Shown one piece after another: positions 42,315-50,746 of a stretch of 64,000 nt of DNA. The translations under genes and the position numbers were made by a program. The notes beneath the pieces were generated by a model. It made no database searches. It saw nothing but the letters and a program-made list of their open reading frames with translations, and was not told the origin of the DNA. Source of the stretch: Amycolatopsis pretoriensis (lineage in GTDB: Bacteria; Actinomycetota; Actinomycetes; Mycobacteriales; Pseudonocardiaceae); the NCBI RefSeq assembly GCF_900107925.1, contig NZ_FNUJ01000001.1, positions 930,001-994,000 on the forward strand, written 5' to 3'. The number at the start of each line of letters is the position of its first letter. Position 1 is the stretch's first letter.

Positions 42315-43891
42315 GCGGCCAGCCAGGAGTTCCAGAAGACGCGGTAGAAATCGCCGTAGCCCTTGAGCCGCGGGGTGTAGGCCGCGTACAGCTTCGACTG
42401 GCTGAGCGTGATCACCGACAGCTGCTTCCACGTGAAGGCCTGGAGCTTGTCGATGACGGCCTTGGCCTGCTCCGGCGTCGTCGAGGCGTTGAACTCGGTC
42501 ATCAGCCCGTCCAGCTCCGGCGACGACGAGCCGTTCAGCGTGCCGAGGGTGAGCGCGGGCATCTGCGCGGGCGAGGTCAGCGACGAGTCGAAGAACAGCG
42601 TCGTGATGTCCCAGCCGCCGGGGTCCTTGGTGAGCGTGCCGAGCATCGTGGCGAAGTCGTAGGTGTCGATCTTGGCCTGCAGCCCGATCTTGCCCAGCTC
42701 GTCCTGGATGAGCACGGCCCACTTGCCGAACTCGGGGTAGGAGTTCGTGGTGACGATGTGGATCGTCGCCCCGGCGGTGATGCCGGCCTCGGCGAGCAGC
42801 TGCTTCGCGCGCGCCGGGTCGTGTTGCTTGTAGACGTCTTCACCGGCCGTCGAGTACGACGCCTTGTTGTCCGGCGAGGCGAACGCGCCGGTCTCGATCG
42901 TCAGGTCCTTGCTGCCGCCGGTCGCCGCGTTGATGGCGGGCTTGTCCAGCAGCAGGTTCAGCGCCTGGCGCGCCCGCGGGTCGGCGAACTTCGAGCCGGG
43001 GTTGAAGTTGGGGATGATGACGTTCTCGTTGCCGCCGGGCAGGTTGTGCACGACGAGGCCGGAGTTGGCCTTGAGCTGCTCGTACTGGTCGTTGGCCGGC
43101 ATCGCGTGGTCCCACTGGCCGGTCTGCAGGCCGTTGACCAGCGCGTCCTGGTCGCCGACGATCTTGTAGGTGACCGTGTCGAGGTAGGCGTGCTTGGCCC
43201 CGGCCTGCCCGCCCCAGTCCTCTTCGGACCGCGACTTGTAGCCGTCGTAGCGCGCCAGCACCAGCTGCTGGCCGATGTCCCAGCTCTTCAGCTTGTACGG
43301 CCCGGTGCCGATCGCCTTGTCCTGGCCGAAGCCGGTCGCGGGCAGGCCGACGAGGTTCTTGGCCTCGTAGATCTCGGTGCCCGCGCCGGCCAGCTCGTCG
43401 ATCAGCGGGTAGCGCGGCCGCTTGAGCTTGATCGTCACCGTCGCCGGGTCCGGCGCGGCGATCGCGTCGATGTCCGGGGTGACCAGCTGGCCGGTGCGGT
43501 GGCTCTTCTGCCAGCGCTGCAGGCTGGCGACGACGTCGTTCGCGGTCAGCGGGGCGCCGTCCTGGAACGTGACGCCCTGGCGGAGCTTGAACGTGTAGGT
43601 GAGCCGGTCCGCGCTCGTGTCGTAGGTGTTGACGAGCATCGGCCGGGCCACGAAGTGCTGGTCGACCTCGAACAGCTTCTCGTACATCATGTTGCCGATC
43701 TGCGCGGTGACCTGGCCGGGGTTGGCGACCATGTCGAGCGACTGCGGATCGGTGGGGACGGCGACGGTGAGGTTGCCGCCGCGGACCGGCGGCCCGTCGG
43801 CGGCACCGGTGCCGGAGGAGGCGCTGCCCATGCAGCCGGCGAGCAGCGTGGCCGCGACGGCCAGGGCGGCGAACAGCGGAGTTCTTTTCAT
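42311..43891 (-). CDS. Family 5 ABC solute-binding lipoprotein
   Basis: The 526-residue protein has a lipoprotein signal (LLAGC lipobox, Cys20) and the family 5 (DppA/OppA) fold: an early GGNLTVAVPTDPQSLD strand, the YEKLFEVD motif, GTGPYKLKSWD and a large C-terminal lobe. It is anchored outside the membrane and selects the substrate for import. It follows the ATPase gene and overlaps it by four bases. Family 5 proteins bind peptides, but also many other ligands, so the cargo cannot be named. Expression would be controlled from the CTAC-N4-GTTG site at 45688. Confidence 0.85.
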   Translation of the reverse strand: MKRTPLFAALAVAATLLAGCMGSASSGTGAADGPPVRGGNLTVAVPTDPQSLDMVANPGQVTAQIGNMMYEKLFEVDQHFVARPMLVNTYDTSADRLTYTFKLRQGVTFQDGAPLTANDVVASLQRWQKSHRTGQLVTPDIDAIAAPDPATVTIKLKRPRYPLIDELAGAGTEIYEAKNLVGLPATGFGQDKAIGTGPYKLKSWDIGQQLVLARYDGYKSRSEEDWGGQAGAKHAYLDTVTYKIVGDQDALVNGLQTGQWDHAMPANDQYEQLKANSGLVVHNLPGGNENVIIPNFNPGSKFADPRARQALNLLLDKPAINAATGGSKDLTIETGAFASPDNKASYSTAGEDVYKQHDPARAKQLLAEAGITAGATIHIVTTNSYPEFGKWAVLIQDELGKIGLQAKIDTYDFATMLGTLTKDPGGWDITTLFFDSSLTSPAQMPALTLGTLNGSSSPELDGLMTEFNASTTPEQAKAVIDKLQAFTWKQLSVITLSQSKLYAAYTPRLKGYGDFYRVFWNSWLAA

Positions 43892-45621
43892 GGGCGCGTC
43901 GATCCTGTGTGGGGGAGGGCGGGCAGGTCGGGGTTGGCGGCGAGCAGCCGCCGGGTGTAGTCGTGCCGCGGGGCGAGCCGGATCTCCTCGGGCGTGCCCG
44001 TTTCGATCAGCTCGCCGCGGTACATCACGCCGACGCGGTCGGCGACCGAGAGCACGAGGCTGAGGTTGTGGGTGATGAACAGCAGGCTGAGCGTGCGGGT
44101 GCGGCGCAGGTCCAGCAGCAGGTTCATGACCTGGCCCTGCACCGAGACGTCGAGGGCGGACGTCGGCTCGTCGGCGACGATCAGCTCGGGCCCGGCGGCG
44201 ATCGCGCGGGCGATGGAGACGCGCTGGCGCTGCCCGCCGGACAGCTGCGACGGCAGCTTCCCGGCGGTGTCCTTCGGCAGGCCGACTTCGTCGATCAGGT
44301 CGGTGACGCGCCGGTCGAGCTCGGCGCCGCGCAGGGGAGTCAGTTCTTTCAACGGCTCGGCGATGATCCGCGCCGCGGTGTGGCGCGGGTCCAGGGAACT
44401 CTGCGGGTCCTGGAAGATCAGCTGGACGCGGCGGCGGAACGCGCGTTCGTCGCCGGTCAGCCCGGCGGGGGTGATCCCGTGCGCGCCGAAGGCGATCGTG
44501 CCCGACGTCGGCGGTTCGAGGGCGGTCACCAGCCGGCCGAGGGTGGACTTGCCGGAGCCGGATTCCCCGACCAGGCCGAAGAACTCGCCCGCCGGGATCT
44601 CCAGGGAGACCTCCCGCACGGCGTGCACCCGTCCTTTTCGTCCGTACACTTTGGACGCGGCGGTGATCGTCAGCGGCGGTCCCTCGACCACCCGGTCCGG
44701 CCGGGGTTTCAGGGTCCGGGTCTCGACGGCTTCGGTGCCGCCGCCGGCCATCGCGGATTCGAGCAGCGCGGGGGAGATGGTCGGGAAGCCGTCGCGGCGG
44801 CTGACGCCGAGCTGCGGCACGCACCCGAGCAGCGCGCGCGTGTAGGGGTGCCGGGGCCGCGTCAGGACTTCGTCCCGCGAGCCGGTCTCGACCAGGCGGC
44901 CGCGGTACATGACCGCGATCCGGTCGGCTACCTGCGCGGCGACCCCCATGTCGTGGGTGATGAACACGCAGGCGGTGCCGTGGTCGCGGCGCACCCGGTC
45001 GAAGAGCGTGAGGATCTCCGCCTGCGTGGTGACGTCCAGCGCGGTGGTCGGCTCGTCGGCGATGAGCAGGTCGGGGTCGGCCATCAGCGCGAGCGCGATC
45101 ATCACGCGCTGCTGCATCCCGCCGGAGAGCTGGTGCGGGTACTGCCGCAGGAACCGGTCGGTGTCGGTGAGCCCGACCTCGGTCAGCAGCCGCCGTGCCT
45201 TCGCTTCGGCGCGCTTGCGCAGCGGGCTGCCGCGCCGGGCCGCCTGGCCGGGCAGCGAGCCGGCTTCGCGGTAGGCCTCGACCAGCTGGCCGCCCACGCG
45301 CCGGCCCGGGTTCAGGGAGTCGAGCGCCTCCTGGAAGATCATGCCGATCCGCGGGCCGCGGTAGGCGCGCATGGTGTCGGCGGGCAGCTTCGTGACGTCC
45401 ACGCCGTCGATCGCGATCTCACCGCGGGTGCGGACCGGGGCGACGAACTCGAGCAGGCGGATGATCGACAGGGCGGTGACGGTCTTGCCGCTGCCGGACT
45501 CGCCGACCACGCAGAGCGTCTGCCCCTGCGCGAGATCGAGGGACAGTTCCCGCACGAGTTCGCGCTCGGTGTCCCCGGCGACCACACCCACGGTGAAGTC
45601 CCGGATTTCGAGCAGCGTCAT
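43888..45621 (-). CDS. Double ABC ATPase (DppD-DppF fusion) of the oligopeptide-type importer
   Basis: The 577-residue protein contains two complete ATPase domains. The first has Walker A GESGSGKT (40-47), signature LSGGMQQR and Walker B LLIADEP. The second has Walker A GESGSGKST (near 355), signature LSGGQRQR and Walker B LIVADEP. Each ends with the oligopeptide-transporter C-terminal extension (RHPYTRALLGCVP; RHDYTRRLLAANP). Such fusions are common and replace separate DppD and DppF proteins. The ATG at 45621 is the first of the leftward operon: ATPase, binding protein, DppB, DppC, hydrolase. A TTGACA promoter overlapped by the TetR-type site lies about 75-100 bases upstream. Confidence 0.88.
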   Translation of the reverse strand: MTLLEIRDFTVGVVAGDTERELVRELSLDLAQGQTLCVVGESGSGKTVTALSIIRLLEFVAPVRTRGEIAIDGVDVTKLPADTMRAYRGPRIGMIFQEALDSLNPGRRVGGQLVEAYREAGSLPGQAARRGSPLRKRAEAKARRLLTEVGLTDTDRFLRQYPHQLSGGMQQRVMIALALMADPDLLIADEPTTALDVTTQAEILTLFDRVRRDHGTACVFITHDMGVAAQVADRIAVMYRGRLVETGSRDEVLTRPRHPYTRALLGCVPQLGVSRRDGFPTISPALLESAMAGGGTEAVETRTLKPRPDRVVEGPPLTITAASKVYGRKGRVHAVREVSLEIPAGEFFGLVGESGSGKSTLGRLVTALEPPTSGTIAFGAHGITPAGLTGDERAFRRRVQLIFQDPQSSLDPRHTAARIIAEPLKELTPLRGAELDRRVTDLIDEVGLPKDTAGKLPSQLSGGQRQRVSIARAIAAGPELIVADEPTSALDVSVQGQVMNLLLDLRRTRTLSLLFITHNLSLVLSVADRVGVMYRGELIETGTPEEIRLAPRHDYTRRLLAANPDLPALPHTGSTRP

Positions 45622-45687
45622 GGATTCCCCTTCCTCGTGCCCGCCGCGACGGGCGGGCCGGACTGCCGGGCACCGGCAGGGGTAGTT

Positions 45688-45722
45688 CTACGCATGTTGA
45701 CACTCGGGTCAGGCGGTGTCAA
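45688..45722 (-). promoter_or_regulatory. Promoter of the ABC importer operon with overlapping CTAC-N4-GTTG operator
   Basis: Read leftward, TTGACA (45722-45717) is followed after 17 bases by CAACAT (45699-45694). The operator CTACGCATGTTG (45688-45699), one mismatch from CTAC-N4-GTAG, covers that -10. The leader to the ATPase ATG is about 70 bases. Confidence 0.65.
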
Positions 45723-45732
45723 TGGTTTTATT

Positions 45733-45744
45733 CTACAAACGTAG
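45733..45744. promoter_or_regulatory. CTAC-N4-GTAG operator in the importer/methyltransferase intergenic region
   Basis: CTACAAACGTAG is an exact motif copy, 45 bases from the previous site and 74 from the next (start to start). It could serve cooperative binding or looping between the divergent promoters. The 227-base gap 45622-45848 contains three sites and no gene. Confidence 0.7.
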
Positions 45745-45806
45745 GAAGTTGAATCCTCACCGGTTTTTGGTGCTGTGCGGGCGAAATCGGCACTGGACTC
45801 GTTTAT

Positions 45807-45818
45807 CTACGCATGTAG
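45807..45818. promoter_or_regulatory. CTAC-N4-GTAG operator at the methyltransferase promoter
   Basis: CTACGCATGTAG is an exact copy. A possible rightward promoter, TGGACT (45794-45799), 16 bases, then TAGAGT (45816-45821), overlaps it. The methyltransferase GTG lies 30 bases downstream with a GAAGGAGG ribosome site. Confidence 0.72.
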
Positions 45819-45848
45819 AGTGTCCGCGTCGAACAGAAGGAGGACGAC

Positions 45849-46823
45849 GTGACGACGACCCCAGCCACGCCGGAACGGATCGTGGACATCGCGGTGGGCT
45901 ACATGGCCGCGCAACAGCTCTTCGCCGCCAACCGGATCGGCCTGTTCCCGGCACTGGCCGACGGACCGGCGACCGCCGCCGACCTCGCCGGGCGGACCGG
46001 CCGGCCGGAGAAGATCACCCGGATCCTCGCCGACACCATGGCTTCCCTCGGCCTGCTGTCCCGCGTGGACGGTCGCTACGCGCTCACTACGGACACCGCC
46101 GAGCACCTCGGGGGAGGAGGTCTGGACCTCGCGCCGTTCCTGACCTTCCTCGAAACGATCAGCTACCCCCACTGGCAGCAGTTCACGCACACCACCGACA
46201 CCGGCGAGCCCGGCGAACTCGACCTCACCGGCGACCGCTGGGGCACCTTCCTCGGCGGGGTCATGGTGTATAACGCCCTACACGCTCGGCAGCTAGCGCG
46301 AGCCTTCGACTTCGGCGGCTGCAAGAACCTCCTCGACCTGGGCGGGCTTTCGCCCGAATTCGCGCTCGGCGCGTTGCGGGCCAACGACGTCCTGCGCGCC
46401 ACGTTCGTCTACGACCCGCGGTCGGTACCGTCGGTGACGTCCGCGGTGGCGTCGCTCGCCGACCGCACGACGGTCGTCGGCGCCCCGACCCCGGACGCCG
46501 AACCCGAGGGCGAGTTCGACCTGGTCATGGTGAACCACGTGGTGCACCGGTTCTCCGCCGGCGAGAACCGCGCGATCCTGCGGCACGCGCGGGCCGCGGC
46601 GGCGCCGGGTGCGCGGCTGCTGCTGCTCGACTTCTTCCTGGACGACGACGCCGAGCCGCGGGCGCTCGACGCGCTGCATGCGGGGGAGTACCTGGTCATC
46701 GACGGCACGGTCGTGTACCCCGAGGCGGACGTCCGTGGCTGGCTGGCCGAAGCGGGGTGGCGGCCGGTGGACCGGCTGACGCTGCCGGGCTCGCCGCGGG
46801 TCCTCGTCGCGGAAGCGGTGTGA
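45849..46823 (+). CDS. SAM-dependent O-methyltransferase (caffeate/acetylserotonin type)
   Basis: The 324-residue protein has the two-domain layout of plant-type and antibiotic O-methyltransferases. There is an N-terminal winged-helix dimerisation domain (about 1-95, with GLFPALADGPATAADLA), then a Rossmann-like SAM domain with motif I LLDLGGLSPEFALGAL, slightly degenerate compared with the usual DVGGGxG. A conserved His (MVNHVVHRF) could act as base. It would methylate a hydroxyl group, often on an aromatic ring. The gene is divergent from the ABC importer and followed directly by an esterase gene. In a catabolic setting the methylation may detoxify a compound; its substrate is unknown. Confidence 0.78.
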   Translation: MTTTPATPERIVDIAVGYMAAQQLFAANRIGLFPALADGPATAADLAGRTGRPEKITRILADTMASLGLLSRVDGRYALTTDTAEHLGGGGLDLAPFLTFLETISYPHWQQFTHTTDTGEPGELDLTGDRWGTFLGGVMVYNALHARQLARAFDFGGCKNLLDLGGLSPEFALGALRANDVLRATFVYDPRSVPSVTSAVASLADRTTVVGAPTPDAEPEGEFDLVMVNHVVHRFSAGENRAILRHARAAAAPGARLLLLDFFLDDDAEPRALDALHAGEYLVIDGTVVYPEADVRGWLAEAGWRPVDRLTLPGSPRVLVAEAV

Positions 46824-46825
46824 GC

Positions 46826-47740
46826 ATGAGCCTCGACCCCGCCGTCCGGGAGATGCTGGCGCAGAGCCCGGAAGCGCCGGACCGCCCGATGACGGCCGTG
46901 GAGCTGCGAGCCGCTTTCGCCGCCTCCCGGCCGAGTCCGGGTGCGGTGGCGCCGGTCGCGTCGGTGACCGAGCACCGGCTGCCCGGTGGCCTCCGGGTCC
47001 GGTTGTACCTGCCGGAGGCGGCCGGCCCGGTGCCGGTGTTCCTCTGGATCCACGGGGGCGGCTGGACGATCGGCTCGGTCGACGAGAACGAGGTCGCGTC
47101 GCGGGCGGTCTGCGCTGCCGCGTCGGTCGCGGTGGCGGCCGTCGAGTACCGGCTCGCGCCCGAACACCCGTACCCGACCGCGCCGGAAGACTGCTACGCG
47201 GTGCTGGAATGGCTGGCGGCGGGCGGCGCGGGGCCGGCGGTGGACCCCGCCGCGATCGCGGTCGGCGGCGAGAGCGCCGGCGGCAACCTGTCCACTGTGG
47301 TCTCGCTGATGACGCGGGACCGCGGTGGGCCGCCGATCGCGGCGCAGGTGCTGATCTGCCCGGTGTTCGGCCACCCCGACGACGGGTTCGCGTCCTATGC
47401 GGACTTCGCGACGGGCTACGGCATGACGGCCGACGCGATGCGGTTCTTCTTCGCCCAGTACGTCCCGGATCCGTCGGTTTCGGACGATGCCTACCTGTTG
47501 CCGTCGCGGGCTTCCGACCTCTCGGGCCTGCCGCCGGCGCTGGTGCTGACGGCGGAGTACGACGTCCTGCGCGACGAGGGTGAGGCCTTCGCGGCCCGGC
47601 TCGCCGACGCCGGGGTCGCGGTCGACGTCCACCGGTACGCCGGGCAGATCCACGGGTTCTACGGGTTGTACACGGACCTGCCGGCGTCGCCGCGGTCGCA
47701 CGCCGAAGTGGCGGCGTACCTGCGGGGGATCTTCGGCTGA
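46826..47740 (+). CDS. HSL-family alpha/beta hydrolase (esterase), second copy
   Basis: The 304-residue protein has the hormone-sensitive-lipase motifs HGGGW (oxyanion hole), GESAGGN (nucleophile Ser), an Asp in AEYDVLRDEG and His in GQIHGFYG, and an N-terminal cap helix. It starts at ATG 46826, two bases after the methyltransferase stop; a GTG at 46820 would give two extra residues. It therefore belongs to the same rightward operon and is controlled from the operator at 45807. It is related to, but clearly different from, the esterase at 33818-34657. It converges on the TetR gene with a four-base gap. Confidence 0.85.
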   Translation: MSLDPAVREMLAQSPEAPDRPMTAVELRAAFAASRPSPGAVAPVASVTEHRLPGGLRVRLYLPEAAGPVPVFLWIHGGGWTIGSVDENEVASRAVCAAASVAVAAVEYRLAPEHPYPTAPEDCYAVLEWLAAGGAGPAVDPAAIAVGGESAGGNLSTVVSLMTRDRGGPPIAAQVLICPVFGHPDDGFASYADFATGYGMTADAMRFFFAQYVPDPSVSDDAYLLPSRASDLSGLPPALVLTAEYDVLRDEGEAFAARLADAGVAVDVHRYAGQIHGFYGLYTDLPASPRSHAEVAAYLRGIFG

Positions 47741-47744
47741 GGGG

Positions 47745-48332
47745 TCAGGGGCGGGTGAGCCGCTCCAGGAGGGACTCCAGGTGCCGGTGCTGGAGCCCGA
47801 CCGTGGAGAACTCACCCGCCACCAGGCTCATCACGTTCGCGCCCGCGTTGAGCAGGACGATCTCGTCGACGATCTGCTCGTCCGGGGTCTCGGTGACGAC
47901 GTCGCCGTCTTCGCGGCCCTCGGCTAGGAAGCGGTGCAGGAGGCCGCGCCACTCGCGGACGTGCTCGAGGTACTTGTCGTGCATCCGCCGGTTGCCCAGG
48001 GACATCTGCCAGAAGATCATGAGGACGCGCCCGGCGGTGATGCGCTCCTCGTCGATGGGCATCGAGGACACGCAGATCTCGCGCAGGGCGTCGAGCCCGC
48101 GGCGGCCGTCGAGGTCGACGTACTGGCGCATCATGTCGAGGGCGCGCTCGTAGGTGGCCGCGATGATGTCTTCCTTGCCGGGGAAGTACAGCTTGAGGGC
48201 GCCGTTGGCGAACCCGGCCGCGGCGGCGATCTCGCGCATGGTGGCGGCTTCGATCCCGCCGCGCACGATGAGGTCCCAGGTGACGTCGACGATGTCCCTG
48301 CGCCGCTGGTCGTGGTCGATGATCTTGGGCAC
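47745..48332 (-). CDS. TetR-family repressor, proposed master of the CTAC-N4-GTAG regulon
   Basis: The 195-residue protein has a TetR N-terminal helix-turn-helix (residues about 10-55; MREIAAAAGFANGALKLYFPGKEDI) and a helical ligand domain of normal length with a TetR_C-like pattern (MPIDEERITAGRVLMIFWQ). The GTG at 48332 has a GGGAGG site. An exact CTAC-N4-GTAG site lies 25 bases upstream in its own promoter, and copies of the same motif lie at every promoter of the genes from 33.8 to 47.7 kb. A dimeric repressor reading a 12-base palindrome fits the family. The ligand is unknown, probably the imported compound or an early breakdown product. Confidence 0.82.
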   Translation of the reverse strand: MPKIIDHDQRRRDIVDVTWDLIVRGGIEAATMREIAAAAGFANGALKLYFPGKEDIIAATYERALDMMRQYVDLDGRRGLDALREICVSSMPIDEERITAGRVLMIFWQMSLGNRRMHDKYLEHVREWRGLLHRFLAEGREDGDVVTETPDEQIVDEIVLLNAGANVMSLVAGEFSTVGLQHRHLESLLERLTRP

Positions 48333-48356
48333 CCGGCACCTCCCGCACTGGTTTCT

Positions 48357-48368
48357 CTACCAGTGTAG
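48357..48368. promoter_or_regulatory. CTAC-N4-GTAG operator upstream of the TetR gene
   Basis: CTACCAGTGTAG is an exact copy within a longer near-palindromic context (GTTTCTC to the left, GGAGAAAC to the right, out of register by one base). Read leftward it contains TACACT and TAGAGA, possible -10 boxes. This supports autoregulation. Confidence 0.75.
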
Positions 48369-48397
48369 GAGAAACTACCCGCGAGTACCGACCCGGG

Positions 48398-50002
48398 CTA
48401 GCCGGCGAACACCCGCTTCCCGGCGAACCACGTCTCGGCGACCCGCGTTCCGGCCACGTCGGCCGTCTCGAAGGGATTCCGGTCCAGCACGACGAAGTCC
48501 GCCGACCGGCCCGGGGTCAGTGCTCCCGTGACGTCGTCGAGGCCGCACGCCCGGGCGCCGCCGAGGGTGAACACCTCGATCGCCTCGGCCAGCGTGATCG
48601 CCTGTTCCGGCCACAGTGCGCCCGGCCGGCGGCCGTGCGGGTCTTCGCGCGACACCAGGCCCGCGATGCCCTCCCACGCGTTCGGTGACTCGCTGACCGG
48701 CCAGTCCGACCCGCCGGCGACCAGCGCGCCGGTGTCCAGCAGTGTCCGGTTCGGCTGCATCCGGGACGCGCGCTCCGCGGGCAGCACGTCCGCGATCGCG
48801 TCCGGGATGACGCCCGGCACCCACAGGAACGGCGAAATGTCCGCCGCCACGCCGAGGGCCGCGAACCGCGGGAGGTCGTCCGGGTGCACGAATTGCCCGT
48901 GCGCCACTTGGAACCGCGTGTCCGCGAACCCCGCGGCCCGCACCTGCCCGACGGCGTCGAGGAACTGCCGCACGGACGCGTCCCCGGTGCAGTGCACCTT
49001 CGCCGAGAAGCCCGCCGCGGCCGCCGTGAGCAGCCACTCGGTCAGCTCCTCGGGCGGCATGGTCGTCGAGCCGTGGAAGCAGCCGCCGTGGACGTCGTCG
49101 GGCAGGTACGGCTCGAGGAACGCCGCCGTGCGCGTCGGTGGGACGCCGTCGAGGAAGATCTTCACGAAGTCCGGGCGGTGGTGCTCGGTGCGGTAGCGCC
49201 CGGCGACCTCCAGCAGCGGCGCGCCGACCGGGTCGAACCCGAAGATCGGGTCGTTGACCAGCAGCGACGACACGACCCACGCGGCCAGCTCGCCGTCGGT
49301 GTCCAGCGAGTGCAGCGCGCCGAGGATGTCGGTCGAGACCCCGGCGTCCTGGAACGCGGTGACGCCGAAGCCGTGCAGGATCTCGATCGCGCGCTGCGAG
49401 GCGCGCCGGTGCTGCTCGGGTGTCAGCTCGCCGGTGACCCGCTCGACGAGCACGCCGGCGGCCTCCAGGAGCAGGCCGCTCGGCTCTTCGCCGTCCCGCA
49501 CGATGACCCCGCCGGCGGGGTCCGGCGTGGCCGCGGTGATGCCGGCCAGCTCCAGCGCGCGGCTGCTCACCCAGCGGTTGTGCCGGCTGTCGTCGGCCAG
49601 CGACACCGGCCGCCCGCCCGCGGCGTCGTCGAGCGCGCGCCGGGCGGCCACTGTGGACAGCTTCGAGACCAGGGTGGACGCCCACGCGCCGCCGGTCAGC
49701 CACTCGTCCGGGCCGAGCGAGGCGGCCCGGGCGCGGACCGCGTCGAGGATGTCCTCGAAGCCCGCGTTGGCGCCGAAGGTGAGTTCGTACAGGTCCGCGC
49801 GGCCGGCCATCGCGTGGTGGTTGTGCACGTCGACCAGACCCGGCATGACGAACGCGCCGCCGAGGTCGCGCACCTCGGTCTCCGGGCCGATCTCCTCGTC
49901 GGCGGTGAGCTTCCCGCCGGCGACGGCCAGCGAGGACGCCCACGGCCGGGTGGTGTCCACTGTGTACACGACGGCGTTGGTGAGGACCAGGTCGGCGGCC
50001 AC
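48398..50002 (-). CDS. YtcJ-like amidohydrolase
   Basis: The 534-residue protein belongs to the amidohydrolase_3 group. It has an N-terminal DLVLTNAVVYTVD strand, the HxH-type metal motif in VDVHNHHA, a central ALDDAAGGRPVSLADDSRHNRWVSS segment typical of YtcJ proteins, VHCTGD, VAHGQFV and the C-terminal metal Asp in GGSDWPV. Such enzymes cleave N-acyl or cyclic amide bonds in diverse small molecules. The GTG at 50002 lies three bases after the MoaF-family gene, so it is the last gene of a leftward operon with the copper amine oxidase. An N-acylated amine would be a logical but unproven substrate. Confidence 0.8.
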   Translation of the reverse strand: MAADLVLTNAVVYTVDTTRPWASSLAVAGGKLTADEEIGPETEVRDLGGAFVMPGLVDVHNHHAMAGRADLYELTFGANAGFEDILDAVRARAASLGPDEWLTGGAWASTLVSKLSTVAARRALDDAAGGRPVSLADDSRHNRWVSSRALELAGITAATPDPAGGVIVRDGEEPSGLLLEAAGVLVERVTGELTPEQHRRASQRAIEILHGFGVTAFQDAGVSTDILGALHSLDTDGELAAWVVSSLLVNDPIFGFDPVGAPLLEVAGRYRTEHHRPDFVKIFLDGVPPTRTAAFLEPYLPDDVHGGCFHGSTTMPPEELTEWLLTAAAAGFSAKVHCTGDASVRQFLDAVGQVRAAGFADTRFQVAHGQFVHPDDLPRFAALGVAADISPFLWVPGVIPDAIADVLPAERASRMQPNRTLLDTGALVAGGSDWPVSESPNAWEGIAGLVSREDPHGRRPGALWPEQAITLAEAIEVFTLGGARACGLDDVTGALTPGRSADFVVLDRNPFETADVAGTRVAETWFAGKRVFAG

Positions 50003-50005
50003 GGC

Positions 50006-50740
50006 TCAGCCCTCCGCCGGGTCGTACGGTCCGGGGTGGACGGTGGTGCTCAGCAGCCGGCCGTGGGCGCCGAAGGTGAAGTGCGTCGGCTGCTCGCCGG
50101 TGGCGTCGAGTCCGAAGAGGACGCCGTGCGAGCGCAGGGCGCGGGCGTCGCGGTGGTCGGCGACCGTCACCGACGCGCACGGGATCACCTTCTCCCGCCA
50201 CGTGAAGACGTGGATGCCGGGCCGCAGCCGGTAGACGGTGTTCTCGTCGGTGTCGGCCAGCCCGCGTTCGGGCCCGGCCAGGCACTGCCAGGTGTACCAG
50301 TGCGGGCTGAGGTAGACGTGCTCGTAAGCGTGCTCGGCGCTGTACACCCACAGCACGCGGCGGCCGATCAGTGCGGTGCTCGGGGCCATCGCCTCGCCGC
50401 GGACGTCGTGGCCGTCGATGGTCGCGGGCCGGAAGTCCTGGGTGACGCGCGGGGTGCCGTGGTCGCCGATCGTGGTGGTGACGACCAGCGCGCGGCCGTC
50501 GCGCAGGTCCAGGAAGAGTGAGACCGCCTCGCGTCCGGTCGGCTCTACCTGGACGTAGTAGAGGTCGTCGTCCACCAGGAACGTCTCGTCGGTGCCGTGC
50601 CAGGTGAAGAGCGGGCCGGTGTCGTCGCGCAGGACGAATTCGCGGCCGTGCAGGTCGTCGACGGTGGGTGCCTTGTTCGCGTCGAAGCCGGGTGCGAGGC
50701 CGTCGAGGGGGAGCCAGGTGGAGGTGTCCGAAAGAGTCAT
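50006..50740 (-). CDS. moaF: MoaF-family protein (first copy)
   Basis: The 244-residue protein has the two-part MoaF layout, with an N-terminal beta-rich domain (HGREFVLRDDTGPLFTWHG) and a C-terminal domain with the EHAYEHVYLSPHWYTWQCLAGPE motif shared with the second copy at 59956-60717. MoaF takes its name from the monoamine operon of Klebsiella, not from molybdopterin synthesis. Its biochemical role is not established; the fold is lipocalin-like, so binding of an amine-derived compound is plausible. It sits between the amine oxidase (six-base gap) and the amidohydrolase. The ATG at 50740 begins the domain. Confidence 0.78.
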   Translation of the reverse strand: MTLSDTSTWLPLDGLAPGFDANKAPTVDDLHGREFVLRDDTGPLFTWHGTDETFLVDDDLYYVQVEPTGREAVSLFLDLRDGRALVVTTTIGDHGTPRVTQDFRPATIDGHDVRGEAMAPSTALIGRRVLWVYSAEHAYEHVYLSPHWYTWQCLAGPERGLADTDENTVYRLRPGIHVFTWREKVIPCASVTVADHRDARALRSHGVLFGLDATGEQPTHFTFGAHGRLLSTTVHPGPYDPAEG

Positions 50741-50746
50741 TTTTCC

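Noticed and set aside
33818..47740. Secondary-metabolite biosynthetic cluster
   Set aside because: There is an O-methyltransferase and several tailoring-type oxidoreductases, but no PKS, NRPS, terpene, RiPP or other core enzyme; importer, hydrolases and repressor fit uptake and breakdown better.
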